Source: a bacterium (GTDB lineage Bacteria; Patescibacteriota; JAUYIX01). Taken from it: 12,298 nucleotides of DNA. Every line of letters starts with the position of its first letter. The first letter of the stretch is position 1. Both the position numbers and the translations under genes were made by a program. Positions 1 through 7,762 of this stretch are shown here, piece after piece. The notes below the pieces were generated by a model. The model had not been told where the DNA came from, did no database searches, and saw only the letters and a program-made list of their open reading frames with translations. The stretch lies in the NCBI GenBank assembly GCA_030688115.1, contig JAUYIX010000097.1, positions 1-12,298 of the forward strand, read 5' to 3'.

Positions 1-20
1 CTCATAGTGACACTTGTACG

Positions 21-1586
21 CTAGCCTGTTTTCTTGCGCAAGGTAGCAAGTACCTCTTTAAACTCTTGTCCTTTGAGGAGCCAATGAACCAGACCATAAA
101 TGACAACACCACCGGACGCGGCCGCGGCTATCACAACCCCAACCTCAACTACGCTCGTGAGTGACAAAACGCGCTCCAACCAGAGCATGATACCAAGCGT
201 TACACCCCCAGCCGCGGCCGCGGCTATAGTCACCCGCCCAATCGACAGGACCAGTTCTGTGTCTCTTAACGAGCCAAGCCGCGAGCGTAAAAATATAATA
301 TGTAATACAAAATCTACGATGGCGGCCAGCGAAAAAGCTGCCGCCAGACCCATGATGTCCAGCCGCGGCGCCAGCAGGAGGGCAGCTACGATATTCACAA
401 CCACCGAAAAAATGCTGATCATAACGGGAGTCCGTGTGTCTTCCATGGAGTAAAAGGCCCTGGCCAGTAGCGGAACCGCACTCTGTGCAAACAGTGATAG
501 CGCAAAAACCCCCAAGGCAGCCGCTGTCGTAAACGTATCCGTAAAGTCAAAGGCGCCGGTCCCCAGCACCAGACGCACGAGCGGGACTCGTAAAATTATC
601 AAGATTACACTCATGGGCACGATCAAAAAAAACAGCTGACGCAGCGCACCCACCAGGTGGCTAATAAAACGCTCCGAGTCATTGTGTGAGGCTGCCTCGG
701 CTAAATACGGAAATAACACCGTAGCCAACGAGAGTCCAATCAAACCAAGTGGCAGACTTTGCATATTAAAGGCCAAGTTGTAGGACGAGACCGTTCCGCT
801 TTGATAAAAAGTGGCGATGGCGGTGATAACGATCAAATTAATTTGCATGGCCGCAATACTTATAACCCGTGGACCGGCCAGTCGCAGCACTTTGAGCACC
901 CCTTTATCCCTGAGCGACACGGTAAAGGAGTATTTAAACCCTGCACGCCAGAGCGCCGGCAACTGAACCAACAGATTAAGCACGGCGCCCAAAATAACCC
1001 CCCAGGCCAGTCCGATTGGACCCAACCATGGGACAAAAAACGTGATGCCGACAATAATACCAATGTTATACATGACCGGTGCTATGGCGTAGGCCACAAA
1101 GCGCTTGGTTGTATTGAGGTATGACGATACTACGCTTGCAATACCAAAAATTATTGGCGACAACAGCATGATACGTGTTAGCTGAACGGTCATAACCTGC
1201 TGCGCCTCACTAAACCCGGGAGCAACAACCTGCATTAAGGCGGGAGCAAAGATAAGGGCTACGCCTGACAAAACTATCATCGTAATCGTCAGCAGATTAA
1301 GTACTCCGCTGGCTACTCGATTAGCATCCCCCCCGCGATTTTTTGCGATCATGCCCCCAACAACCGGTACAAATGCAGCCGGCACGGCGCCCACAACCAG
1401 TAAATTATTCAAAAAATCCGGGATTTTAAAGGCGGCGTAGTACGAGTCGAGCAAGTCCCCCGCTCCAAACGTCCCGGCCAACATCCGGTCACGAACCAAC
1501 CCAACCAACCTCGAGATAAGCGAAAAAAACCCGATAATTCCGGCCGAGGTCAAAATGGTTCCCGCGTGCGAGTGTTTTTTAATCAT
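21..1586 (-). CDS. murJ: MurJ/MviN-type lipid flippase (MOP superfamily)
   Basis: A 521-aa polytopic membrane protein, the usual length for MurJ, which flips lipid-linked sugar precursors such as lipid II across the inner membrane. About 14 hydrophobic helices are visible. The N-terminal SRLVGLVR motif (residues 25-32) carries the two arginines corresponding to E. coli R18 and R24, and ARAFYSMEDTRTPV (375-388) is a typical MurJ segment. Two other cavity arginines of E. coli MurJ (R52, R270) appear to be N60 and N274 here. The ATG overlaps the upstream DUF4012 stop as ATGA, and AGGAG (1597-1601) lies 10 nt before it. It is the last gene of the glycosyltransferase operon in view. An ATG at 5-3, just after its stop, could start a further gene outside the window. 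Known of the family: lipid II flipping. Inferred: at this locus it may flip a different lipid-linked glycan. I am sure of the family and less sure of the substrate. Confidence 0.93.
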   Translation of the reverse strand: MIKKHSHAGTILTSAGIIGFFSLISRLVGLVRDRMLAGTFGAGDLLDSYYAAFKIPDFLNNLLVVGAVPAAFVPVVGGMIAKNRGGDANRVASGVLNLLTITMIVLSGVALIFAPALMQVVAPGFSEAQQVMTVQLTRIMLLSPIIFGIASVVSSYLNTTKRFVAYAIAPVMYNIGIIVGITFFVPWLGPIGLAWGVILGAVLNLLVQLPALWRAGFKYSFTVSLRDKGVLKVLRLAGPRVISIAAMQINLIVITAIATFYQSGTVSSYNLAFNMQSLPLGLIGLSLATVLFPYLAEAASHNDSERFISHLVGALRQLFFLIVPMSVILIILRVPLVRLVLGTGAFDFTDTFTTAAALGVFALSLFAQSAVPLLARAFYSMEDTRTPVMISIFSVVVNIVAALLLAPRLDIMGLAAAFSLAAIVDFVLHIIFLRSRLGSLRDTELVLSIGRVTIAAAAAGGVTLGIMLWLERVLSLTSVVEVGVVIAAAASGGVVIYGLVHWLLKGQEFKEVLATLRKKTG

Positions 1587-3799
1587 TCAAGCAATACTCC
1601 TACCACACGATCACGATCTAAAACCAACCGCTGGATATAGAGATTGTCATGTAACTGCGCCCCCGTAACGTACCTAACTCCCCCATCCGGATGAACCGTC
1701 AGGTCCACAGGGATGTCCCCGCTCCCGGGCTGCCGCCAAAGATTGAGCGTCAACGTCCCATCACGCACTACATGACTACGTGCAACGTCGTACACGACGC
1801 GCACTACTCGCTCCTCGCCGGGACCAAGCGTAATCCAGTTGGCAAAAACACGATGACCCGCCTCGTCATAGATCTTGGTGTTTGTGTTAGGCTCCCAATC
1901 AACGTGCTCCTCAAGGGGCGTACCATAGGCGGCCTGACAGTCATCACAGGTATGCGCCGAGAGCGCCTTGAGATCGGTGTCCAAACCACTCATAGATACC
2001 AGCTGGGCTCCTTCGGGTACGTAGATCCGCATATATGAGCGGTTATCGCGGTCTTTGTACTGGTCGGTTCGCGTATCAGCCCGCGTTATCGTTAGCTCAT
2101 GCCGGACCACCTCATCCATGACTCGCAGATCCAGGGAGCGCCCCTCTCTAATATACTGGTCGGTCTTGCCACCACCAATGTTTGCATACACAGGTGCGAG
2201 TAGATCACCATCCATAGGCAACGCGCCTGCAGCCCCAAGAGAGTTGGGCAAGGCACTGAGTTGTTCGTCCCCAAAAAAGAACTGCACATCTTTGCGAGCG
2301 ACTGCCTCCAAAAACCTCTGGACGACATCGACCCCCTTTGACTGGTCAAGACTAAAAAGTTGCTGCAAAAAGTTCTCGGCAAATCCAGGGAAAAACTCCT
2401 GATCGTGCTCAGGATCCTTATCGGCCACCTCATACTGCGCCTCATCAATAAAGGTGTCCTCACTAACCCGCACATCCAGGGCGGCAACGTCAATCGGACC
2501 GGTCAGCGACAGCAGATCAGTGACAACTTTTGGATTAAGTGCGATCACCCCATCCAAACGTGGATCCCCCGTCTCCGACAAAAAGCCCATGAGTACGCGC
2601 GCCGATGTTGCAAAATCTGCAAACCAATTGGCGTCTTGCAGAGCAAAAGACGGACTAATCACATCGAGACCCTCGGGCGCCTGCTGTTGTGTTTGGACTT
2701 GCCCGGCAGGATCATAAATACTTTTGATATCAAGTTTTTCTACACGACCAGCCTGCATTTTGACAAAAGCGATCTGCCCCCAAAACCCGCCGGTAGGCCG
2801 GAGCTCGTTAGGGTTCTGAAAAACAACGGCGTAGGTGCGAGCCCGCGAGGCGCCGCCAAGTTCTGCCAAGACGGACACCAAACCTGTAACCCTATTAAGC
2901 TCTCGCAATACACCCGGTGCAACTCTCTGTGCCTCCTTGAGTGGCTCAGCTATCGAGCTTGGTAGACCCCGAGTATCGGCCGCAACGATTAAACGCCCCG
3001 CCTCGGTTAGCTCACGCGCCATGCTATCAATCTCCGGACCAACCGCGACAAGAGCGTCGGTTAACGAGCCTGTGCTTGTGCTCCCGGTTGTAGCAGCTGA
3101 TTGCGCGTCCGGGTCTTGCAAGTCGGTCCGCCCAGCTAAAACGGATGAGTCAACCGTGGTAGATAAATCAACATTACCCAAAACCTGCATCACTTTTGTC
3201 AGCGACTGACCCGCGGTTGCAATGTGGATCCCAGCCTCAGCCAGCTGATCCGCGGAGGAGAGTGGATCACCAGGCAGAACTGCCACGATTGTACGCACAG
3301 ATGTCGACAAGTCGTCCAACGATTTTTGAATCTCAAAAAATGAGTCGTTAGCGCTTTCAAATGCCTCAAGAGCAAACTCAGGTTGGTTGCTCGATATTGC
3401 GCTCGCGGCCGCCGCAAAAGCTTGCTGAACTTGGGCCGCCTGTCCGCCCAGTTCCTCTTGCGCAGCACGCCCTCCCTCGACAACCGAGAATAATCCAATC
3501 GCACCTGACGAGAGGATCGCCACCACAATAAACCAAGAGAACCCGGACCTGACGAGACTACGTCGTACAACTTTTAGACGCTGTGGGCGTGACCTGACCT
3601 TGGTCGAGACACTCCTTTGCGCCGGCTCGACGACAGCCTGTTGCACTTGTTCAGCCGCTGCCGTGGGAGCTATCTGGACCTGAACCGGCGCAAGTAGCTC
3701 GCCCAAATCAGGGTAATCGATCGTGACAGCGGCGGGCTGCGGTGCGCGCTGGCGCGTACGGCGCACGCCATCCAACGATCGACCGGGCGGCCGACTCAC
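1583..3799 (-). CDS. DUF4012-domain membrane protein
   Basis: This 738-aa protein has a proline- and alanine-rich, basic cytoplasmic N-terminus (1-85), one transmembrane helix (about 86-107, preceded by many Arg/Lys, so N-in), a helical region (110-310) and a DUF4012 core (about 320-440). The hallmark is QNPNELRPTGGFWG (328-341), followed by DANWFADFATSAR (389-401) and LDGVIALNPKVV (415-426). The C-terminal part (about 560-738) looks beta-rich and holds the only two cysteines, as CDDC (618-621). The start is GTG at 3799, because it overlaps the upstream stop as GTGA and GGGAGG (3805-3810) sits 5 nt before it. A longer frame from TTG at 3862 is less likely. DUF4012 has no established function as far as I know. 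It often neighbours exopolysaccharide genes, which fits this operon and hints at extracytoplasmic glycan handling or attachment. That role is inference. Confidence 0.9.
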   Translation of the reverse strand: MSRPPGRSLDGVRRTRQRAPQPAAVTIDYPDLGELLAPVQVQIAPTAAAEQVQQAVVEPAQRSVSTKVRSRPQRLKVVRRSLVRSGFSWFIVVAILSSGAIGLFSVVEGGRAAQEELGGQAAQVQQAFAAAASAISSNQPEFALEAFESANDSFFEIQKSLDDLSTSVRTIVAVLPGDPLSSADQLAEAGIHIATAGQSLTKVMQVLGNVDLSTTVDSSVLAGRTDLQDPDAQSAATTGSTSTGSLTDALVAVGPEIDSMARELTEAGRLIVAADTRGLPSSIAEPLKEAQRVAPGVLRELNRVTGLVSVLAELGGASRARTYAVVFQNPNELRPTGGFWGQIAFVKMQAGRVEKLDIKSIYDPAGQVQTQQQAPEGLDVISPSFALQDANWFADFATSARVLMGFLSETGDPRLDGVIALNPKVVTDLLSLTGPIDVAALDVRVSEDTFIDEAQYEVADKDPEHDQEFFPGFAENFLQQLFSLDQSKGVDVVQRFLEAVARKDVQFFFGDEQLSALPNSLGAAGALPMDGDLLAPVYANIGGGKTDQYIREGRSLDLRVMDEVVRHELTITRADTRTDQYKDRDNRSYMRIYVPEGAQLVSMSGLDTDLKALSAHTCDDCQAAYGTPLEEHVDWEPNTNTKIYDEAGHRVFANWITLGPGEERVVRVVYDVARSHVVRDGTLTLNLWRQPGSGDIPVDLTVHPDGGVRYVTGAQLHDNLYIQRLVLDRDRVVGVLLE

Positions 3800-4911
3800 A
3801 GCAACCTCCCAACCTGTGCACGCTCGTACAACTGGATCGTCTCTCTCGCAACCATTTGCCAATCGCGCCGCAGTGCGTAGGCGCGACCTTTTTGTCCGAG
3901 AGTGGTTCTGATTTTTTGGTTATGCCAGGCAACTACGATCGTATTGGCCAGTTGGTCTGCGTCCAGCGGATTAAACGTCAAAACCGCATCATGCAAAAAC
4001 TCTCTGACGGGTGTCGTCTCGGAGGCGATCACCAGCGTACCCCGAGCGGCAGCCTCCAGCGCGGGCAGACCAAACCCCTCAACAAGGCTGGGCACAACCA
4101 ATGCCCGCGCGCCGTCATAAAGTGCCGTTAGGGTGGCATCATCAGGATTAGCACAAAACCTCACTGACCGGTCCAGATCCAGCTCCTCAACCATGTGCCG
4201 CAGCACTAAACCTCGATGAGGCGAGGTGGGGCCGGCCAAGACTAATTGCCCACTGGCAAGTGCTGTGCGTGCCTGACCAAAGGCTCTGATGAGCTGCTCT
4301 ATGTTTTTGTGTGAACGATCATTACCAACATATAAAATATAGGGCGCCTCTATTTTAAGCCTAGAGAACACGGCACTTGCGCAAGATCGCTCAGTCACCG
4401 GTCCTAAAAAAGTCTCGCCAATGCCATGCATAACCACCCCAACGTGACTGACATCTCCCAGCTGTGCCAGCTCCTCCTTAACCATCATGCTCGGCACGAT
4501 AACGCGTTGGGCACGAGCGAGCGCTGACCTGATCACGCGCTGATAGGCTTGACGCGACAGACCGGAGCGACGTCGTTCTCCCGAATATTGTAACGGAATC
4601 GTGTCATGTATGGTCACAACAAAAGGCCTGCGATAGGCCAAGGGCACGTTAAAGTTAGTAAAATGCACGACGTCAAAATGCTCGCGCATAAGTCGGGACG
4701 GAAAAATCAGCTGCTCTGACCAACTATAGATCGACTCGGGGGCAATGCGATACGGCAGATGCGGGTGTCGATGATGCCACCAAGCCGCGTCACCGGGTGA
4801 TACAAACACGGTTGGTTTGAGGCCCTCAAGTTCTAAACCGGTTACCAGCTCATCGGTATAGCGACCGATGCCGGTAATCCGCGCCATACGTGCATCAATG
4901 GCCACTCTCAT
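3796..4911 (-). CDS. GT4-family glycosyltransferase (third in operon)
   Basis: A 371-aa GT-B fold retaining glycosyltransferase of family GT4, expected to act at the cytoplasmic face using a nucleotide sugar. The N-terminal acceptor domain shows TGIGRY (13-18) and the IHDTIP loop (101-106). The C-terminal donor domain shows YVGNDRSHKN (194-203) and the EX7E motif EGFGLPALE (278-286), whose glutamates contact the donor. Length and motifs resemble the MtfB-like (mannosyltransferase B) branch of GT4, but the donor sugar cannot be read from sequence. The ATG overlaps the previous gene's stop as ATGA, and its own TGA overlaps the DUF4012 GTG start, so it is translationally coupled on both sides. 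It probably adds one sugar during growth of a lipid-linked oligosaccharide. Confidence 0.93.
   Translation of the reverse strand: MRVAIDARMARITGIGRYTDELVTGLELEGLKPTVFVSPGDAAWWHHRHPHLPYRIAPESIYSWSEQLIFPSRLMREHFDVVHFTNFNVPLAYRRPFVVTIHDTIPLQYSGERRRSGLSRQAYQRVIRSALARAQRVIVPSMMVKEELAQLGDVSHVGVVMHGIGETFLGPVTERSCASAVFSRLKIEAPYILYVGNDRSHKNIEQLIRAFGQARTALASGQLVLAGPTSPHRGLVLRHMVEELDLDRSVRFCANPDDATLTALYDGARALVVPSLVEGFGLPALEAAARGTLVIASETTPVREFLHDAVLTFNPLDADQLANTIVVAWHNQKIRTTLGQKGRAYALRRDWQMVARETIQLYERAQVGRLL
3805..3810 (-). promoter_or_regulatory. Shine-Dalgarno fixing the DUF4012 start
   Basis: GGGAGG on the minus strand lies 5 nt upstream of the GTG at 3799, inside the last codons of the upstream glycosyltransferase. 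With the GTGA stop/start overlap it argues for GTG at 3799 over the in-frame TTG at 3862. Confidence 0.75.
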
Positions 4912-6098
4912 ACGACTTCGACCGGGGTTACGGAGGGTTTGACGACGCCAACACCTTGCTCGGCAACAGCCCGCAAAACCTTAGCCATCTCAAGTCCGGC
5001 CTTCTGCCAGGTAAAATGCTGCGCCCGCGCTCGACCAGATTTACGCAACATCTCGCGGGCCTGTTGGTCCCGTAGCAGCTCTAACAAGGCCTGCGCAGAT
5101 TGATCAACTCGCTCCGGGTCAATCAATACCGCCGCCTCACCGGCGATCTCGGGCAGCGATGAGAGGTTGGAGGTAACCACCGGTACACCCAACTGCATCG
5201 CCTCAAGCAGCGGCAGCCCAAACCCCTCATAACTCGAAGCACAATACAGGAGTTTGGCCTGCGCGAGTACGGCATTTTTTTGCGGCCCATCCAGGTACCC
5301 CAGTACATGAATACGCTCCGCCAAAAAACTTGTTTTGATAACTCGCCGTAAGGCTGCGTTTTTCCAGCCATATGGTCCGATCAATACCAGTCCAAGCTCC
5401 GGCCTGGACCAGGCAACCTCCTCTAGCGCGCGCACCAAGGCGACCAGGTTTTTGCGAGGCTCGATGGTGCCAATCGCCACGACGTACTCTTTGGGGAGTT
5501 GTAGTTCTGCCATCGTGGACTCAACCTCCGACTGGGTTGGAAAAACCACCAGATCGTTGCCAAGCCAAACTACTGAGACATGCTCGGGGGCTAATCCATA
5601 AACACGCCGCAGATCTTGCGCGGTCGAGTGCGAGTCACACACAATATGCGTAGCTTGTGTGATCATAGCAGCCGCACGCGTAGCGCTGTGCCAAACCCTG
5701 CGCTTGCCCGAGAAAAACCCGGGGTACAAGTGGTACGACAAATCATGAACGGTTACTACGTGCGGTACGTGCGCTGACAGCGAGGTAAAATTGATATTGG
5801 GAGAGAACCACACATCTACTCCGCCAACCTGCCGATCTAAAAGTGGTGTGCCCAAGGCAACCGTGCGCGCATTAAGGATTTTATTGGGTTTTTTTGTCCA
5901 GGTTAGGGTTGTCCCGGGCTCCTCGGCTATCCCAAGCTCTCGCAGCGAGCGCTCCCGTCTGCCGCTGGCGTAGAGTTTGAGCTCCAGATCAGGCGCGACC
6001 GCTTGCAAGGTGTTAACCATCATGCGCGTGTACGTACCGACTCCGGTAGGTTCGGGATCGACCAAAGATCTGATGTCAATACCGATTTTTATTGCCAT
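4908..6098 (-). CDS. GT4-family glycosyltransferase (second in operon)
   Basis: A 396-aa GT4 enzyme with GVGTY (19-23) near the N-terminus, the VHDLSY loop (117-122), GTIEPRKN (210-217) and the donor-site motif EGFGLPLLE (291-299). This is the pattern of MtfB-like mannosyl/rhamnosyl transferases; which sugar it moves is unknown. It is clearly paralogous in layout to the next gene, so two consecutive additions of related linkages are plausible. The ATG lies 10 nt inside the end of the preceding gene. No Shine-Dalgarno precedes it; instead a CTCCTCCTC run sits just upstream, so translation probably depends on ribosomes finishing the gene before. It ends in an ATGA overlap with the next glycosyltransferase. 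Confidence 0.93.
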   Translation of the reverse strand: MAIKIGIDIRSLVDPEPTGVGTYTRMMVNTLQAVAPDLELKLYASGRRERSLRELGIAEEPGTTLTWTKKPNKILNARTVALGTPLLDRQVGGVDVWFSPNINFTSLSAHVPHVVTVHDLSYHLYPGFFSGKRRVWHSATRAAAMITQATHIVCDSHSTAQDLRRVYGLAPEHVSVVWLGNDLVVFPTQSEVESTMAELQLPKEYVVAIGTIEPRKNLVALVRALEEVAWSRPELGLVLIGPYGWKNAALRRVIKTSFLAERIHVLGYLDGPQKNAVLAQAKLLYCASSYEGFGLPLLEAMQLGVPVVTSNLSSLPEIAGEAAVLIDPERVDQSAQALLELLRDQQAREMLRKSGRARAQHFTWQKAGLEMAKVLRAVAEQGVGVVKPSVTPVEVV

Positions 6099-7258
6099 TT
6101 GAGGAGGAGTTGTTCTGCCTGAGTGTGGTCAGTGCGAGTGAGCGCAGACGGCATTAAAGATCGCTGGGCACGCTCACGACGTGCCTCCAGTAAGACCTGC
6201 CAGATCTGGGCCTCAAAACGTTGTCGGTTGAACTGCTCAGCGTGAGCTCGGATCTCCCCCGGATCATAGTCGTCCGGCTCAAAGACGCGCAGCGCATCAA
6301 TCAGTCCGTCCTCGGATTGCTCCTTAAAAAATGCGCCCGTCAGGCCCGGAATAACCGTCTCAAGAGCACCACCTTTACCGTAGGCGATTACCGGTCGTCC
6401 CGAGGCCATTGCCTCCAGCGCCACAATACCAAGGTCCTCCTCTTGCGGATGAACAAACGCTTGGCAATGAGCAAAGAGCCAGGCTTTTTGCTGGTCATTA
6501 AAGCGTCTGACAAAGGTAATGTTTGGTCCGGCAATCCGACGCAAACGCGAGTACTCCTCACCATCCCCCGCGATAACAAGCGGAAGCCCCAGTCGATTAA
6601 AGGCGCGCACGGCCAGTTCGTGTTTTTTGTAGGGACGCAATCGACCAACCATCAGGTAGTAGTCAGATTGGGACTCGGAGATATAGAAGTTCTGCCAGGC
6701 CACCGGAGGGTAGATAACGGTCGAGTCGCGACGGTAATATTTTTTGATGCGGGCGGCCGTGGTATACGAGTTGGCGATAAATTTATCGACCCGATGTGCC
6801 GCCTGTTGGTCCCAGATACGCAATCTGCTCAGCAGCGCCGGCAGGAGGACTTTTACCAGACGTCCATGGTGCAGGTCCTCGGTGTAGTCATGAGTATCGT
6901 GCCAGAGATAGCGCGTGGGAGTATGGCAATAGCAGACATGTAGCGTGCCCGGTTTAGTAATTACACCTTTAGCAAACGAGGACGAGTCTGAGAGAACCAC
7001 GTCAAACTCAGACAAATCGAGTTGCTCGGTGGCTGTTGGATGGAGCGGCAAGTACCACTTATAGTGGCGAACTCCGCCCGGGAGGCGTTGCAAAAATGAG
7101 GTTTTAATCTCCGCTCGAGGGAAAAGCGTCTTTTTGACTTGCCCGTCGTCGACCAGCGTAAAAATCGGCGCATGCGGAAACATGCTATGGAAGGCCTGGA
7201 CTACGTATTCTGCTCCGCCAAGTTGGTTGAGCGCATCGTGTACGAGAGCTATTCGCAT
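6089..7258 (-). CDS. GT4-family glycosyltransferase, WbaZ-like (first in operon)
   Basis: A 389-aa GT4 enzyme. GGAE (14-17) and the CHTPTRYLW segment (111-119) are typical of the WbaZ-like subgroup, whose named member is an O-antigen mannosyltransferase. The donor half has VGRLRPYKKHELAVRAF (204-220) and the EX7E pair E274/E282 in EEDLGIVALEA. It heads the operon, so it may add the first or second sugar after the initiating phosphotransferase. No good Shine-Dalgarno precedes the ATG; a putative extended -10 lies about 19 nt upstream, giving a very short leader. The start is supported by the canonical MRIALVHD opening. Family assignment is strong; mannose specificity is only suggested by the subgroup. 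Confidence 0.93.
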   Translation of the reverse strand: MRIALVHDALNQLGGAEYVVQAFHSMFPHAPIFTLVDDGQVKKTLFPRAEIKTSFLQRLPGGVRHYKWYLPLHPTATEQLDLSEFDVVLSDSSSFAKGVITKPGTLHVCYCHTPTRYLWHDTHDYTEDLHHGRLVKVLLPALLSRLRIWDQQAAHRVDKFIANSYTTAARIKKYYRRDSTVIYPPVAWQNFYISESQSDYYLMVGRLRPYKKHELAVRAFNRLGLPLVIAGDGEEYSRLRRIAGPNITFVRRFNDQQKAWLFAHCQAFVHPQEEDLGIVALEAMASGRPVIAYGKGGALETVIPGLTGAFFKEQSEDGLIDALRVFEPDDYDPGEIRAHAEQFNRQRFEAQIWQVLLEARRERAQRSLMPSALTRTDHTQAEQLLLKWQ

Positions 7259-7445
7259 ATGAGAAGTATCGTTTGGATTCTAGCAGATTTGGGTAACTTT
7301 TGCCTCTGTTTTTATGGTGCTGCTAGGCCACATATTAGAGTCAATGTAAAGAGCGGCGGGCTGGTGATAAATAGGAGCTGCGCCCGTCGGCACACATCTA
7401 AAGTAGAGCCTACGTCTGCTCATCCAAAAAATATTTACTACAAAT
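7259..7445. other. Intergenic region upstream of the glycosyltransferase operon
   Basis: This stretch lies between the operon start and the terminator of the small-gene module. Apart from the extended -10 near 7277-7285 and an isolated TTGACT at 7339-7344 (minus strand) without a well-spaced -10, I see no supported gene, tRNA or repeat. Confidence 0.4.
7277..7285 (-). promoter_or_regulatory. Putative extended -10 promoter for the glycosyltransferase operon
   Basis: The minus strand reads TGCTAGAAT, an extended -10 (TG, one base, then TAGAAT, 5 of 6 matches to TATAAT). No good -35 is seen 16-18 bp upstream. Transcription would start near 7270, giving a leader of only about 12 nt before the ATG at 7258. 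Confidence 0.4.
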
Positions 7446-7478
7446 AAAAAACCCGGCAGCAGCGCTACTCGGGTTTTT
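7446..7478 (-). terminator. Intrinsic terminator of the small-gene / sugar-transferase transcript
   Basis: On the minus strand an A-rich CCCG arm pairs with CGGG (7452-7455 with 7470-7473). The flanking A and T runs extend the stem, with a smaller AGTA/TGCT helix inside, and six T residues follow (7451-7446). It separates the upstream genes from the glycosyltransferase operon. Its plus-strand side also has five T residues, so it could work in both directions. Confidence 0.8.
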
Positions 7479-7479
7479 A

Positions 7480-7508
7480 GGAGGTGCGGAGTTTTATTCC
7501 GCCCCTCC
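7480..7508. terminator. GC-rich hairpin directly after the small ORF
   Basis: GGAGGTGCGGA (7480-7490) and TCCGCCCCTCC (7498-7508) form an 11-bp stem with one mismatch and a 7-nt loop. On the minus strand it begins 2 nt after the small ORF's TAA and lies just before the main terminator, so it may protect the 3' end or back up termination. Four T residues follow it on the plus strand, where no gene is seen. Confidence 0.55.
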
Positions 7509-7510
7509 TT

Positions 7511-7696
7511 TTAACACTGGGAGTAGGTGCTAAACACCTTCTCCCGGATCACCGCCTTGTAGGCGGCGGCGATCTCCCGTGCCGGCTGGGATAGTGTCGG
7601 CAAGACCGCGTTAAACGCGGCCTCAAAATTTGACCGGGACATCCCACCTGAAACGTGGTGGGCAACGTTAACCAAAATTGGCTCAACATTGATCAT
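7511..7696 (-). CDS. 61-aa protein of unknown function
   Basis: I do not recognise this family. The ORF is supported by its setting: AAGGAG (7703-7708) sits 6 nt before the ATG, a consensus -35 promoter lies upstream, and two hairpins follow the TAA at once. The protein is soluble-looking, with no signal peptide or membrane helix. The N-terminal third contains VNVAHHVSGGMSR (9-21), then a likely helix SNFEAAFNAVLPTL (22-35), a second likely helix from about 38 to 53 (PAREIAAAYKAVIREK) and a C-terminal cysteine (C61). Codon choice looks regular and rich in GCC, GAG, AAG and ATC, which fits strong expression. It sits between the sugar phosphotransferase and the glycosyltransferase operon but has its own promoter, so a link to the polysaccharide is not implied. 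It could be a small regulator or an abundant structural protein. Confidence 0.7.
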   Translation of the reverse strand: MINVEPILVNVAHHVSGGMSRSNFEAAFNAVLPTLSQPAREIAAAYKAVIREKVFSTYSQC

Positions 7697-7702
7697 ACTT
7701 TT

Positions 7703-7708
7703 CTCCTT
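7703..7708 (-). promoter_or_regulatory. Strong Shine-Dalgarno of the 61-aa gene
   Basis: AAGGAG lies 6 nt upstream of the ATG at 7696, within an A-rich, probably unpaired stretch. It is the best ribosome site in the window and the main argument that this short ORF is translated. Confidence 0.8.
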
Positions 7709-7718
7709 TTTTGGATAA

Positions 7719-7762
7719 CCACACGTTTTGGGAGGCAGTGTTCTACCTGCTAAAAAGTGTGG
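7719..7762 (-). promoter_or_regulatory. Leader hairpin of the 61-aa gene
   Basis: CCACAC (7719-7724) and GTGTGG (7757-7762) form the base of a 44-nt imperfect hairpin. Inside are a T-run/A-run pairing and a GCAG/CTGC helix closing an 8-nt loop. It ends 10 nt before the Shine-Dalgarno sequence in the predicted 5' leader. It may be a stabilising element or a regulatory one; I do not recognise a known riboswitch. Confidence 0.45.

Noticed and set aside
2360..2965. 201-codon plus-strand ORF
   Set aside because: It is antisense to the DUF4012 core, and its translation shows no family features.
3797..3862. TTG at 3862 as the DUF4012 start
   Set aside because: GTG at 3799 has a GTGA overlap and a good Shine-Dalgarno; the extra residues add nothing family-like.
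6221..6943. 240-codon plus-strand ORF
   Set aside because: It lies wholly antisense to a motif-complete GT4 gene and has no recognisable domain or credible ribosome site; its length is a by-product of the opposite frame.
7139..7447. 102-codon plus-strand ORF spanning the operon upstream region
   Set aside because: It begins antisense to the first glycosyltransferase, has no ribosome site and ends at the terminator; the protein has no recognisable features.
7480..7508. Plus-strand terminator for a plus-strand gene
   Set aside because: The hairpin is followed by T residues on the plus strand, but no plausible plus-strand gene lies to its left; it is better read as part of the minus-strand 3' end.
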